A stretch of DNA of 9,893 nucleotides from an uncultured Lachnospiraceae bacterium (GCA_910585895.1 CAJUHY010000028.1:23482-33374), one strand, 5' to 3'; numbered from the stretch's first letter, positions 1 to 6,064 are shown. The notes: generated by a model not told the origin, from the letters alone. Translations and numbers: made by a program.

Positions 1-1
1 G

Positions 2-385
2 ATTTGCTGTGTTATCGCAGCAGACCATGCATATGCCGGAAGGAAAGATATTAAGGAGCAGGAACTTTACTCAGAGAGCATTATTATCTGTAATTCCTAT
101 TCTCTGCCGGCAAAGGCAGCCGTCCTGCAGAACCGCATGGAGCGGCATTTCCCATTGGGTTCTGTATATTATTGCGACAACCTCAATGCTATGCTGACAT
201 TGGTGAAGGCGGGATATGGGTTTGGAATCTTGCCGGATATTAAGAGAACCGATTCCCAGATATGCGCCATTCCTTTTGCTGATGTGGAAGACACTTCTTT
301 TGGATTTTCCTATAAAGAGAATTCTCCTAATCCATTGGTGAAAAAGTTTGTCAAGAAAATTTCACCAACATCGTTCCTTAAATAA
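2..385 (+). CDS. LysR-family transcriptional regulator, C-terminal part (5' truncated by window edge)
   Basis: An open frame runs from the first bases of the window to a TAA at 383-385, giving 127 visible residues. The only in-frame ATG (137) is internal, because coding sequence clearly continues upstream of it. The segment resembles the second half of a LysR substrate-binding domain: a CVIAADHAYAGRKDI stretch (the usual 'dHpla' segment), an SLPAKAAVLQNR helix, then YYCDNLNAMLTLVKAGYGFGILPDI, the typical effector-pocket and hinge region of the family. The N-terminal helix-turn-helix lies outside the window, so neither the effector nor the targets can be inferred. It reads in the same direction as the ylxM-ffh operon but is separated from it by about 110 bp and a promoter, so it is probably a separate unit. 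No clear intrinsic terminator follows its stop codon. The family assignment is from motif recognition and is fairly secure; the specific role is unknown. Confidence 0.8.
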   Translation: MCCVIAADHAYAGRKDIKEQELYSESIIICNSYSLPAKAAVLQNRMERHFPLGSVYYCDNLNAMLTLVKAGYGFGILPDIKRTDSQICAIPFADVEDTSFGFSYKENSPNPLVKKFVKKISPTSFLK

Positions 386-496
386 GTGATTTATAGGGAA
401 TTGCAAAATTATTGAATATTGTTTTAACAGTTACCGTCTGTTATGCAAATGCATGTGCTGACACAACATGAACGGTAGTTTGTAAAGAAAAAACAC

Positions 497-525
497 TTGA
501 CGCCATAATTCTTTTGTAGTATGAT
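497..525 (+). promoter_or_regulatory. Sigma-A type promoter of the ylxM-ffh operon
   Basis: TTGACG at 497-502 and TATGAT at 520-525 are separated by exactly 17 bp, each matching the vegetative consensus at five of six positions. The predicted transcription start is near 532, only about 10 nt before the ylxM ATG at 542 and inside its ribosome binding site AGGTGG (531-536). The leader would therefore be exceptionally short. The promoter's position also argues against the ATG at 521, which overlaps the -10 box, as the start of ylxM. Confidence 0.75.
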
Positions 526-541
526 ACCACAGGTGGTAAGA

Positions 542-886
542 ATGGAAAAGAAATTGATGCAGACGTATCTCTACGATTTTTATGGAGATTTGCTGAATGA
601 ACATCAGCGGAACATATATGGAGATTTTGTGCTGAATGACCTGACCCTGAGCGAGATTGCTGAGGAAGAAGGGATTAGCCGGCAGGGTGTCCATGACCTT
701 GTGAAGCGGTGTGACAGACTGTTGGAGGGATATGAGCAGAAGTTGCATTTACTGGAGCGTTTCCTGAAAATGAAAGAGCAGGTTTTGAGGATTCGCACCC
801 TTACTGAGAGGTATGAAGACAGGAATGGATTGGAAATGATGGCTGAAATCAGAGCCATTTCGGATGAAATATTAGAGGAGTTATAG
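542..886 (+). CDS. ylxM: YlxM family SRP-associated HTH protein
   Basis: A 114-residue acidic, helical protein of the YlxM/p13 family, usually encoded directly before ffh and thought to be an accessory factor of the signal recognition particle pathway. The N-terminus (MEKKLMQTYLYDFYGDLL) and the helix-turn-helix at about residues 34-57 (LTLSEIAEEEGISRQGVHDLVKR) are typical, and the rest is a charged helical, coiled-coil-like tail. The length agrees with the family (about 110 residues). The start at 542 is preferred because AGGTGG at 531-536 lies 5 nt upstream; the in-frame ATG at 521 would put the -10 promoter box inside the gene. The stop (884-886) is separated by one base from the ffh ATG, so the two are likely translationally coupled. 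Its upstream neighbour here is not ftsY, unlike the common Firmicutes order. Confidence 0.92.
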   Translation: MEKKLMQTYLYDFYGDLLNEHQRNIYGDFVLNDLTLSEIAEEEGISRQGVHDLVKRCDRLLEGYEQKLHLLERFLKMKEQVLRIRTLTERYEDRNGLEMMAEIRAISDEILEEL

Positions 887-887
887 T

Positions 888-2243
888 ATGGCGTTTGACA
901 GCTTGTCTGAAAAATTGCAGAATGTATTTAAATCCCTGCGCAGCAAGGGGATGCTCACGGAATCAGATGTGAAAGCCGCTTTGAAAGAGGTAAAGCTGGC
1001 ATTGCTTGAGGCGGACGTTAATTTCAAAGTGGTCAAGCAGTTTGTGAAGTCCGTACAGGAGCGCGCTGTGGGCCAGGATGTAATGAACGGTTTAAATCCA
1101 GGGCAGATGGTGGTCAAGATAGTAAATGAGGAGCTTGTCTCACTCATGGGTTCTGAGACAACGGAGATTGCTTTGAAGCCGGGTTCAGAAATCACAGTCA
1201 TAATGATGGCGGGGCTGCAGGGTGCAGGAAAGACCACTACAACTGCCAAGATTGCCGGAAAACTCAAGCAGAAAGGGAAGAAGCCTTTGCTGGCGGCATG
1301 TGATGTGTACCGTCCGGCAGCTATCCAGCAGCTGCAGATTAATGGAGAGAAACAGAACGTGGAAGTATTTTCCATGGGAGACAGCCATAAGCCGGTGAAC
1401 ATTGCCAAGGCGGCTATAGAGCACGCCAGGGCAAATGGACAGAATGTGGTAATCTTAGATACGGCGGGGCGTCTGCACATTGATGAAGAGATGATGGAAG
1501 AGCTGCAGGAAATCAAACAGCAGATTGACGTGAGCCAGACGATACTGGTGGTAGATGCCATGACCGGCCAGGACGCCGTGAACGTAGCGACAATGTTTGA
1601 GGAAAAGATTGGCATTGACGGCGTGGTGCTGACAAAGTTAGACGGCGATACCAGGGGCGGCGCGGCCCTGTCAATCCGTGCAGTTACCGGCAAGCCGATA
1701 CTGTATGTAGGTATGGGGGAGAAGCTGTCTGATTTGGAGCAGTTCTACCCGGACCGTATGGCGAACCGTATCCTTGGCATGGGCGATGTGCTGACCTTGA
1801 TTGAGAAAGCACAGGAGAACATTGACGAGGAGAAAGCAAAGGAATTAGAGCAGAAGATGAAAAAGGCCGAGTTCGGCTTTGACGATTATCTGGAGTCCAT
1901 GAATCAGATGAAGAAAATGGGCGGCATTTCCAGTATGCTGCAGATGATGCCGGGAATCGGCGGTTCCCAGATAGCAGAGATAGAAAATGCGGTAGATGAG
2001 AAGAAAATGGCAAGGATTGAGGGAATTATTTATTCCATGACCCCCAAAGAGCGGGCGAACCCTTCGTTGCTGAATCCCAGCCGCAAGCGCAGGATTGCTG
2101 CCGGCGCGGGCGTAGATATCAGCGAGGTTAACCGTCTGGTCAAACAGTTTGAACAGTCCAGGAAGATGCTTAAGCAGATGTCCGGGATGATGGGCGGTAA
2201 GGGCAAGCGCCGCGGTGGTTTCAAGCTGCCATTTGGGCTTTAA
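888..2243 (+). CDS. ffh: Signal recognition particle GTPase Ffh (SRP54)
   Basis: A 451-residue SRP GTPase that binds 4.5S/6S SRP RNA and nascent hydrophobic signal sequences and delivers ribosomes to FtsY at the membrane. The domain order is complete: an N-terminal four-helix bundle (about 1-85), then the G domain with P-loop GLQGAGKTT (109-117), the SRP-specific insertion box with DVYRPAA (139-145), DTAGR (191-195), TKLDGD (249-254) and GGAALS (257-262). A methionine-rich M domain (about 327-435) carries the SRP-RNA binding helix SRKRRIAAGAGVDISEVNRL, and a short basic tail follows. Length is normal for the family. GAGGAG at 875-880 precedes the ATG by 7 nt, overlapping the end of ylxM. It is part of the ylxM-to-trmD transcription unit. 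A long antisense frame across its 5' half has no protein-like features. Confidence 0.98.
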   Translation: MAFDSLSEKLQNVFKSLRSKGMLTESDVKAALKEVKLALLEADVNFKVVKQFVKSVQERAVGQDVMNGLNPGQMVVKIVNEELVSLMGSETTEIALKPGSEITVIMMAGLQGAGKTTTTAKIAGKLKQKGKKPLLAACDVYRPAAIQQLQINGEKQNVEVFSMGDSHKPVNIAKAAIEHARANGQNVVILDTAGRLHIDEEMMEELQEIKQQIDVSQTILVVDAMTGQDAVNVATMFEEKIGIDGVVLTKLDGDTRGGAALSIRAVTGKPILYVGMGEKLSDLEQFYPDRMANRILGMGDVLTLIEKAQENIDEEKAKELEQKMKKAEFGFDDYLESMNQMKKMGGISSMLQMMPGIGGSQIAEIENAVDEKKMARIEGIIYSMTPKERANPSLLNPSRKRRIAAGAGVDISEVNRLVKQFEQSRKMLKQMSGMMGGKGKRRGGFKLPFGL

Positions 2244-2249
2244 TTACGG

Positions 2250-2267
2250 TTACTTAAATTTAAGTAA
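2250..2267. repeat. 18-bp perfect palindrome between ffh and rpsP
   Basis: TTACTTAAATTTAAGTAA reads identically on both strands. It starts 7 nt after the ffh stop and ends 20 nt before the rpsP ribosome binding site. As RNA it can form a 7-bp A/U-rich stem with an AAUU loop. There is no U-tract, so it is not a standard terminator. It could be a protein-binding site, an RNase cleavage or stability element that separates ffh from the more strongly expressed rpsP, or chance in an AT-rich gap. The palindrome is seen directly; its function is unknown. Confidence 0.5.
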
Positions 2268-2301
2268 TATAGATAACAATAATAACCAGGAGGTGAAAAG
2301 A

Positions 2302-2544
2302 ATGGTAAAGATTAGATTAAAGAGAATGGGACAGAAGAAGGCTCCTTTCTATAGAATCGTTGTCGCTGATTCCAGGTCTCCAAGAGACGGAAAGTTCATT
2401 GAAGAGATTGGAACATATGATCCCACCAAGGATCCAAGTGAATTCCATGTTAATGAAGAATTAGCAAAGAAATGGTTGGCAAATGGCGCTCAGACTACAG
2501 ATACAGTAGCAAAGATTTTCAAAGCAGCCGGCATCGAGAAATAA
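2302..2544 (+). CDS. rpsP: 30S ribosomal protein bS16
   Basis: An 80-residue bS16, a small-subunit protein that binds 16S rRNA early in 30S assembly. The start MVKIRLKRMGQKKAPFYRIV and the following ADSRSPRDGKFIEEIGTYDP are hallmark bS16 sequence, and the length is normal. The start is fixed by a very strong Shine-Dalgarno AGGAGGTG (2288-2295) 6 nt before the ATG; extending the frame upstream to about 2215 would run back into ffh and adds no family-like sequence. Compared with its neighbours the gene is depleted in rare-looking codons, as expected for high expression. It lies 58 nt after ffh and 18 nt before khpA in the same operon. Confidence 0.97.
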   Translation: MVKIRLKRMGQKKAPFYRIVVADSRSPRDGKFIEEIGTYDPTKDPSEFHVNEELAKKWLANGAQTTDTVAKIFKAAGIEK

Positions 2545-2562
2545 TCTTCGTGAGGTGACGTA

Positions 2563-2793
2563 ATGAAAGAATTAGTAGAGGTAATTGCAAGAGCGCTTGT
2601 GGATATCCCAGAAGAAGTTGTAGTTACGGAGACTGAGAATGATAAGTCCATTGTATTGGAGTTACACGTTGCCCAGGCAGATATGGGGAAGGTAATTGGA
2701 AAACAGGGACGGATTGCAAAAGCCATTCGCGCGGTTGTGAAAGCAGCTGCAGCTAAGAGTGACAAGAAAGTTATTGTCGACATTGTACAGTAA
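2563..2793 (+). CDS. khpA: KH-domain RNA-binding protein KhpA (YlqC family)
   Basis: A 76-residue single KH-domain protein of the YlqC/KhpA family. The nucleic-acid binding GxxG loop is GKQG at residues 46-49, inside VIGKQGRIAKAIRAVV, followed by an alanine-rich helix and a final strand (KVIVDIVQ). In pneumococci and other Firmicutes KhpA pairs with KhpB (Jag/EloR) and binds RNA, affecting cell elongation and division; KhpB is not in this window. The ribosome binding site GAGGTGA (2552-2558) lies 4 nt upstream of the ATG, and the gene follows rpsP by 18 nt. A terminator-like hairpin follows, so it may be the last gene of the most abundant transcript. Confidence 0.95.
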   Translation: MKELVEVIARALVDIPEEVVVTETENDKSIVLELHVAQADMGKVIGKQGRIAKAIRAVVKAAAAKSDKKVIVDIVQ

Positions 2794-2804
2794 CAAATAG
2801 TAAG

Positions 2805-2847
2805 AGAGGCTGTCGTAGAATTGATATTCGGTTTTACGGCAGCTTTT
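2805..2847 (+). terminator. Terminator-like hairpin between khpA and rimM
   Basis: GCTGTCGTA (2809-2817) pairs with TACGGCAGC (2835-2843) as a 9-bp stem with one G-U pair, extendable by A/G-U pairs down to 2805/2847. The loop contains a small inner hairpin (GAAT, TGAT, ATTC). The stem is followed by only four T residues and then GTAT, so it is a weak or partial intrinsic terminator. Because rimM and trmD follow in the same direction with no obvious strong promoter of their own, it more likely lowers expression of the distal genes than stops transcription completely. Confidence 0.5.
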
Positions 2848-2866
2848 GTATCATAGAGAATTCCTA

Positions 2867-2918
2867 ACCATACAACACGGAAATCAATTTTAAAAATATT
2901 CTTTCCGTGACCATACAA
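2867..2918. repeat. Stem-loop flanked by 9-bp direct repeats, upstream of rimM
   Basis: ACCATACAA occurs at 2867-2875 and again at 2910-2918. Directly between the copies lie the perfect 8-bp inverted repeats CACGGAAA (2876-2883) and TTTCCGTG (2902-2909) around an 18-nt AT-rich core. The second direct repeat runs into the rimM ribosome binding site AAGGAG (2917-2922). The geometry (direct repeat, inverted repeat, core, inverted repeat, direct repeat) is that of a very small inserted element with a target duplication, or of a hairpin controlling rimM translation. The repeats are directly visible; either interpretation is inference. Confidence 0.5.
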
Positions 2919-2930
2919 GGAGAATCGTTT

Positions 2931-3494
2931 ATGGAAGACTTATTGCAGGTGGGAGCGATTACCACAACCCACGGTGTTCGCGGCGAGGTAAAAGTATTTC
3001 CCATGACAGATGACGTAAAGCGTTTCAAGAAGTTGAAGAAGGTCTTGCTGGAAGATGGCAGGGACTATCTGGAACTGGAAATTGTACAGGTCAAATTTTT
3101 TAAAAACCTGGCGATTTTGAAATTTAAAGGGATTGATAACATCAACGATGTGGAAAAATACAAGGGCAGAGGTCTTTTTGTGACAAGAGACCATGCAGTG
3201 AAATGTGAGAAAGACGAGTATTTCATTGCTGACTTGATTGGCATAGAGGTAAGGACTGATGAGGGGGAGCTGCTGGGCGAGCTTACGGATGTGCTGCAGA
3301 CCGGGGCAAACGACGTGTATGTGGTGCGTGTGGATAAGAGTTCTCCCTATGCAGACCGGGTAAAGGATAAGAAGAAAGAGCTTCTTTTACCGGCAATCCG
3401 CGACTGTGTCCTGCAGGTGGACATGCCAGGGAGGAGTATGCGGGTACATCTGATGGCCGGGTTGTTGGAAGAAAGTGCAAAGGAGATGCCATGA
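2931..3494 (+). CDS. rimM: Ribosome maturation factor RimM
   Basis: A 187-residue RimM, which associates with the 30S subunit through uS19 and is needed for maturation of the 16S rRNA 3' (head) domain. The N-terminal RimM domain starts with LLQVGAITTTHGVRGEVKVFP (residues 4-24). The C-terminal PRC-barrel domain begins near residue 96 (EYFIADLIGIEV) and includes GANDVYVV (125-132) and LLLPAI (151-156). Length is at the upper end of the usual range. The ATG at 2931 is chosen because AAGGAG (2917-2922) is 8 nt upstream; a GTG at 2907 in frame lies inside the upstream stem-loop, lacks its own binding site, and adds residues unlike RimM. The stop overlaps the trmD start as ATGA, so the two are translationally coupled. 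Confidence 0.96.
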   Translation: MEDLLQVGAITTTHGVRGEVKVFPMTDDVKRFKKLKKVLLEDGRDYLELEIVQVKFFKNLAILKFKGIDNINDVEKYKGRGLFVTRDHAVKCEKDEYFIADLIGIEVRTDEGELLGELTDVLQTGANDVYVVRVDKSSPYADRVKDKKKELLLPAIRDCVLQVDMPGRSMRVHLMAGLLEESAKEMP

Positions 3495-4210
3495 ATTTTT
3501 ATATCCTGACATTATTTCCACAGATGGTGGAAGAGGGGCTGAATACCAGTATTATCGGACGCGCCAAAGAAGCGGGTATCCTGCATATTGAGACTGTGAA
3601 TATCCGTGATTATTCCGCCAATAAGCATCATAAAGTAGATGATTACCCATACGGCGGCGGTGCGGGGATGCTGATGCAGGCACAGCCGGTATATGATGCC
3701 TGGAAATCCGTGGCGGACCGTCTCGGAAAGAAGCCGCGGTGTATCTATGTTACGCCTCAGGGCAGTGTTTTTAAGCAGCAGAAAGCGAAAGAACTTGCTT
3801 TGGAAGAGGATTTAATTCTGCTCTGCGGGCATTATGAGGGAATTGACGAGCGTGTCTTAGAAGAGATTGTTACCGATTATTTTTCTATCGGAGATTATGT
3901 CCTCACTGGTGGGGAGCTGCCGGCGATGGTGATGGTAGATGCTATTTCCCGCATGGTTCCGGGAGTGTTGAGCAATGAAGATTCTGGCTGCACGGAGTCT
4001 TTTGAGGGAAATCTGCTGGAATATCCTCAATACTCCCGCCCGGAAGAGTGGAGGGGCAAAAAAGTGCCGCCGGTACTGCTTTCCGGTCATCACAAAAATA
4101 TTGAAATCTGGCGCAGGCAACAGTCCATTTTACGCACGAAAAAACGCCGCCCCGACTTGTTGGAGGGGGCGGCGCTTACCTGCCAGGAGCAGGAGTGGCT
4201 GAAAGAATAG
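3491..4210 (+). CDS. trmD: tRNA (guanine-N1)-methyltransferase TrmD
   Basis: A 239-residue SPOUT-class methyltransferase that makes m1G37 next to the anticodon, using S-adenosylmethionine, which prevents +1 frameshifting. Visible motifs are MNFYILTLFPQM at the start, DDYPYGGGAGM (50-60), LLCGHYEGIDERV (110-122), the trefoil-knot cofactor segment IGDYVLTGGELP (133-144), and LLEYPQYSRP and VPPVLLSGHH in the C-terminal half. At the position equivalent to the catalytic Asp169 of E. coli TrmD (numbering from memory) this protein has Glu169 in TESFEGN, and Glu177 replaces Asp177. Both keep an acidic side chain and may be clade-typical. The start overlaps the rimM stop (ATGA) and is preceded by AAAGGAG (3479-3485). 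The gene is the last of the operon; rplS, its usual partner, does not follow. Confidence 0.97.
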   Translation: MNFYILTLFPQMVEEGLNTSIIGRAKEAGILHIETVNIRDYSANKHHKVDDYPYGGGAGMLMQAQPVYDAWKSVADRLGKKPRCIYVTPQGSVFKQQKAKELALEEDLILLCGHYEGIDERVLEEIVTDYFSIGDYVLTGGELPAMVMVDAISRMVPGVLSNEDSGCTESFEGNLLEYPQYSRPEEWRGKKVPPVLLSGHHKNIEIWRRQQSILRTKKRRPDLLEGAALTCQEQEWLKE

Positions 4211-4212
4211 CG

Positions 4213-4392
4213 TATTATTTGTAACAGTTCAGCCAGCCGAAAGAAATCGAGATAAATCATGCTTGCATGGATTTGATGAGATTTCTTTTGGCTGAGGGAA
4301 CGCCGAGTAATGAGCAAAGTTAGCTGCGAAGCAGCAAGAAAATGCCGTAGGCATCTTTGCGAATGGCGTGGGCTGAACTGTTATTATTATTT
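4213..4392. repeat. MITE-like, highly folded inverted-repeat element between trmD and the antiporter gene
   Basis: TAACAGTTCAGCC (4222-4234) and GGCTGAACTGTTA (4371-4383) are perfect 13-bp terminal inverted repeats. TATTATTT occurs one base outside each (4213-4220 and 4385-4392), like an 8-bp target duplication. Inside, arm A pairs 4235-4248 with 4280-4293 (14 bp, one G-U) and is capped by a second hairpin, 4254-4262 with 4265-4274. Arm B is closed by ACGCC (4300-4304) with GGCGT (4365-4369), then GCAAAG (4314-4319) with CTTTGC (4355-4360). The latter encloses two small triloop hairpins, GCTGC-GAA-GCAGC (4323-4335) and ATGCC-GTA-GGCAT (4342-4354). There is no coding frame with protein character and no transposase. 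It fills the convergent gap completely and its right flank overlaps the antiporter stop codon. It could be a non-autonomous mobile element, a structured RNA, or a bidirectional terminator structure. Confidence 0.65.
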
Positions 4393-6045
4393 ATGCTGCC
4401 AGAGATTGGACTTCTGGATTAACAGCAATGTCAGAATCATCAGCGCTATGCCAATTGGCAATATGATAATTGCATTGGGCAGGAAGCCGGCGGCGACATA
4501 ACAGACAAAGCTGACAGCTGCTACTGTTATGGCATAAGGGAGCTGCGTCGATACGTGCGTTACATGGTTGCATTGTGCGCCTGCACTTGCCATGATGGTT
4601 GTGTCAGAAATCGGTGAGCAGTGGTCTCCACAGACTGCGCCAGCCATACATGCGGAAACGCAGACAACGCCCAGCGGGTTATCCAGAGGAAATACAGCAA
4701 GGGTAATCGGAATCAGGATACCGAAAGTTCCCCAGGAAGTGCCCGTTGCAAAGGCAAGGAAAACGCCGATGATAAAAACGATTGCCGGCAGGAACGTCTG
4801 GAAGCTGCTAGCAGAATTATTTACTACTGCCTCCACAAATTCTTTGGCTCCGAGGGAATCTGTCATTGCCTTTAAACTCCAGGCAAATGTCAGGATGAGG
4901 ATTGCCGGAACCATGGATTTAAAACCTTCTGGAATGGCTTGTGCCAGTTCTTTAAACTTGATAGACCTGCGGATTAAATAGTAAGCGGCAGTGATAATTA
5001 ATGCTATTGCGGAACCGAGCATAAGACCGATGGAAGCGTCGGAATTGGAAAATGCGTCCACAAAGTTTGCGCCCTCGAAGAATCCGCCGGAATAAATCAT
5101 GCCGACAACGCAGGAAACAATCAATATGGCAATCGGCAGAAGAAGGTCGATGACTTTGCCGTTAGGATTGCTGTTTTCATTTACCGCATTTGCATAATCT
5201 TCCATACCGGAGAAGATGTCTCCCTTTTCTTTGGCATTTTTCTCATGGGTAGCCATGGGACCGTAGTCCATGCCGGTCAGCGCAAGAAAAATCATCATTA
5301 CGATTGTCAGCAATGCGTAGAAATTAAAGGGAATTGTGCGGATAAAAAGATAAAGACCGTTACCGTCTTCCACGTAGCTTGCCACTGCGGCAGCCCAGGA
5401 AGATACGGGAGCGATAATACAGATGGGGGCAGCCGTTGCATCAATGACATACGCCAGCTTTGCCCTGGAGACTTTGCTGCCGTCTGAGACCGGGCGCATG
5501 ACGCTTCCCACAGTCAGGCAGTTGAAGTAATCATCAATAAAAATCAGTACGCCCAAGGCGATGGTAGCAAGCTGTGCTCCGGCGCGTGTCTTGATATGGG
5601 AAGACGCCCATCGTCCGAATGCGGCGGAACCGCCAGCCTTGTTCATCATTACGACCATGATTCCCAGGATGACCAGGAAAATAAGGATGCCGACATTATA
5701 GGAATCTGCAAGCACGGCTACAATACCATCATTGAATACATGGGTGAGTGTTCCCTCAAAACTGAAATTTGAATAGAGCAGACCGCCGATTACGATTCCT
5801 ACGAAGAGCGAGGAATAGACCTCCTTGGTAATCAGGGCCAGTCCGATAGCAATGATAGGAGGAAGCAGCGACCAGGCCGTCATATAGAAATGGCTTGGGT
5901 TCTCGGCAGCGCCGTCCCCGGTAGCATATGCCAGGGCAGGAAAAATAAGTACCGCGATGCAGATAAATAGCAGTATGCCGGCAAATTTTTTCCCACGGAT
6001 AATAGCGGCCAGGCCTCTCTTGGGGGTGTTCTGGTTGTTTTTCAT
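4387..6045 (-). CDS. nhaC: NhaC-family Na+/H+ antiporter (Na_H_antiporter domain)
   Basis: A 552-residue polytopic membrane protein of the NhaC/ion-transporter family, which exchanges Na+ or organic substrates against protons across the cytoplasmic membrane. Family signatures are IDDYFNCLTVGSVMRPVSD (170-188), GTSWGTFGILIP (435-446) and GDHCSPISDTTI (473-484), with roughly a dozen hydrophobic segments between them. Residues 19-42 form an extra N-terminal hydrophobic stretch ending FPALAYATG that looks like a cleavable signal peptide (possible cut after AYA). The substrate cannot be told from sequence: relatives include Na+/H+ and malate-lactate type exchangers. A GAGAGG-type binding site lies 7 nt before the ATG, with a 6-bp hairpin (6065-6079) just upstream. 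The end carries three in-frame TAA codons in a row. The gene lies 115 bp downstream of asnA on the same strand and may be read through from it. Confidence 0.88.
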   Translation of the reverse strand: MKNNQNTPKRGLAAIIRGKKFAGILLFICIAVLIFPALAYATGDGAAENPSHFYMTAWSLLPPIIAIGLALITKEVYSSLFVGIVIGGLLYSNFSFEGTLTHVFNDGIVAVLADSYNVGILIFLVILGIMVVMMNKAGGSAAFGRWASSHIKTRAGAQLATIALGVLIFIDDYFNCLTVGSVMRPVSDGSKVSRAKLAYVIDATAAPICIIAPVSSWAAAVASYVEDGNGLYLFIRTIPFNFYALLTIVMMIFLALTGMDYGPMATHEKNAKEKGDIFSGMEDYANAVNENSNPNGKVIDLLLPIAILIVSCVVGMIYSGGFFEGANFVDAFSNSDASIGLMLGSAIALIITAAYYLIRRSIKFKELAQAIPEGFKSMVPAILILTFAWSLKAMTDSLGAKEFVEAVVNNSASSFQTFLPAIVFIIGVFLAFATGTSWGTFGILIPITLAVFPLDNPLGVVCVSACMAGAVCGDHCSPISDTTIMASAGAQCNHVTHVSTQLPYAITVAAVSFVCYVAAGFLPNAIIILPIGIALMILTLLLIQKSNLWQHK

Positions 6046-6064
6046 CTTGTGTCCTCTCTTTCTT

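Noticed and set aside
521..541. Upstream ATG (521) as the ylxM start
   Set aside because: It overlaps the -10 promoter box and has no ribosome binding site; the ATG at 542 has AGGTGG at correct spacing and gives the family's usual N-terminus.
881..1693. A 270-codon open frame antisense to ffh
   Set aside because: It lies wholly opposite the conserved G domain of ffh; its serine/threonine/proline/cysteine-rich composition is the mirror of that reading frame and it has no ribosome binding site or known motif.
2907..2930. GTG at 2907 as the rimM start
   Set aside because: It lies in the 3' arm of the upstream stem-loop without a binding site; the ATG at 2931 has AAGGAG 8 nt upstream.
4300..4369. 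CRISPR repeat or retron msr/msd RNA as the explanation for the folded element
   Set aside because: There are no regularly spaced repeats and no Cas or reverse transcriptase gene nearby; the symmetric terminal repeats fit a MITE-like element better.
4310..4501. A 63-codon frame crossing the structured element
   Set aside because: It runs through the nested hairpins and into antisense of the antiporter gene, with no binding site; explained by the repeat itself.
4568..4981. A 137-codon plus-strand frame inside the antiporter gene
   Set aside because: It is antisense to conserved antiporter motifs and has no binding site or promoter; it is a shadow frame.
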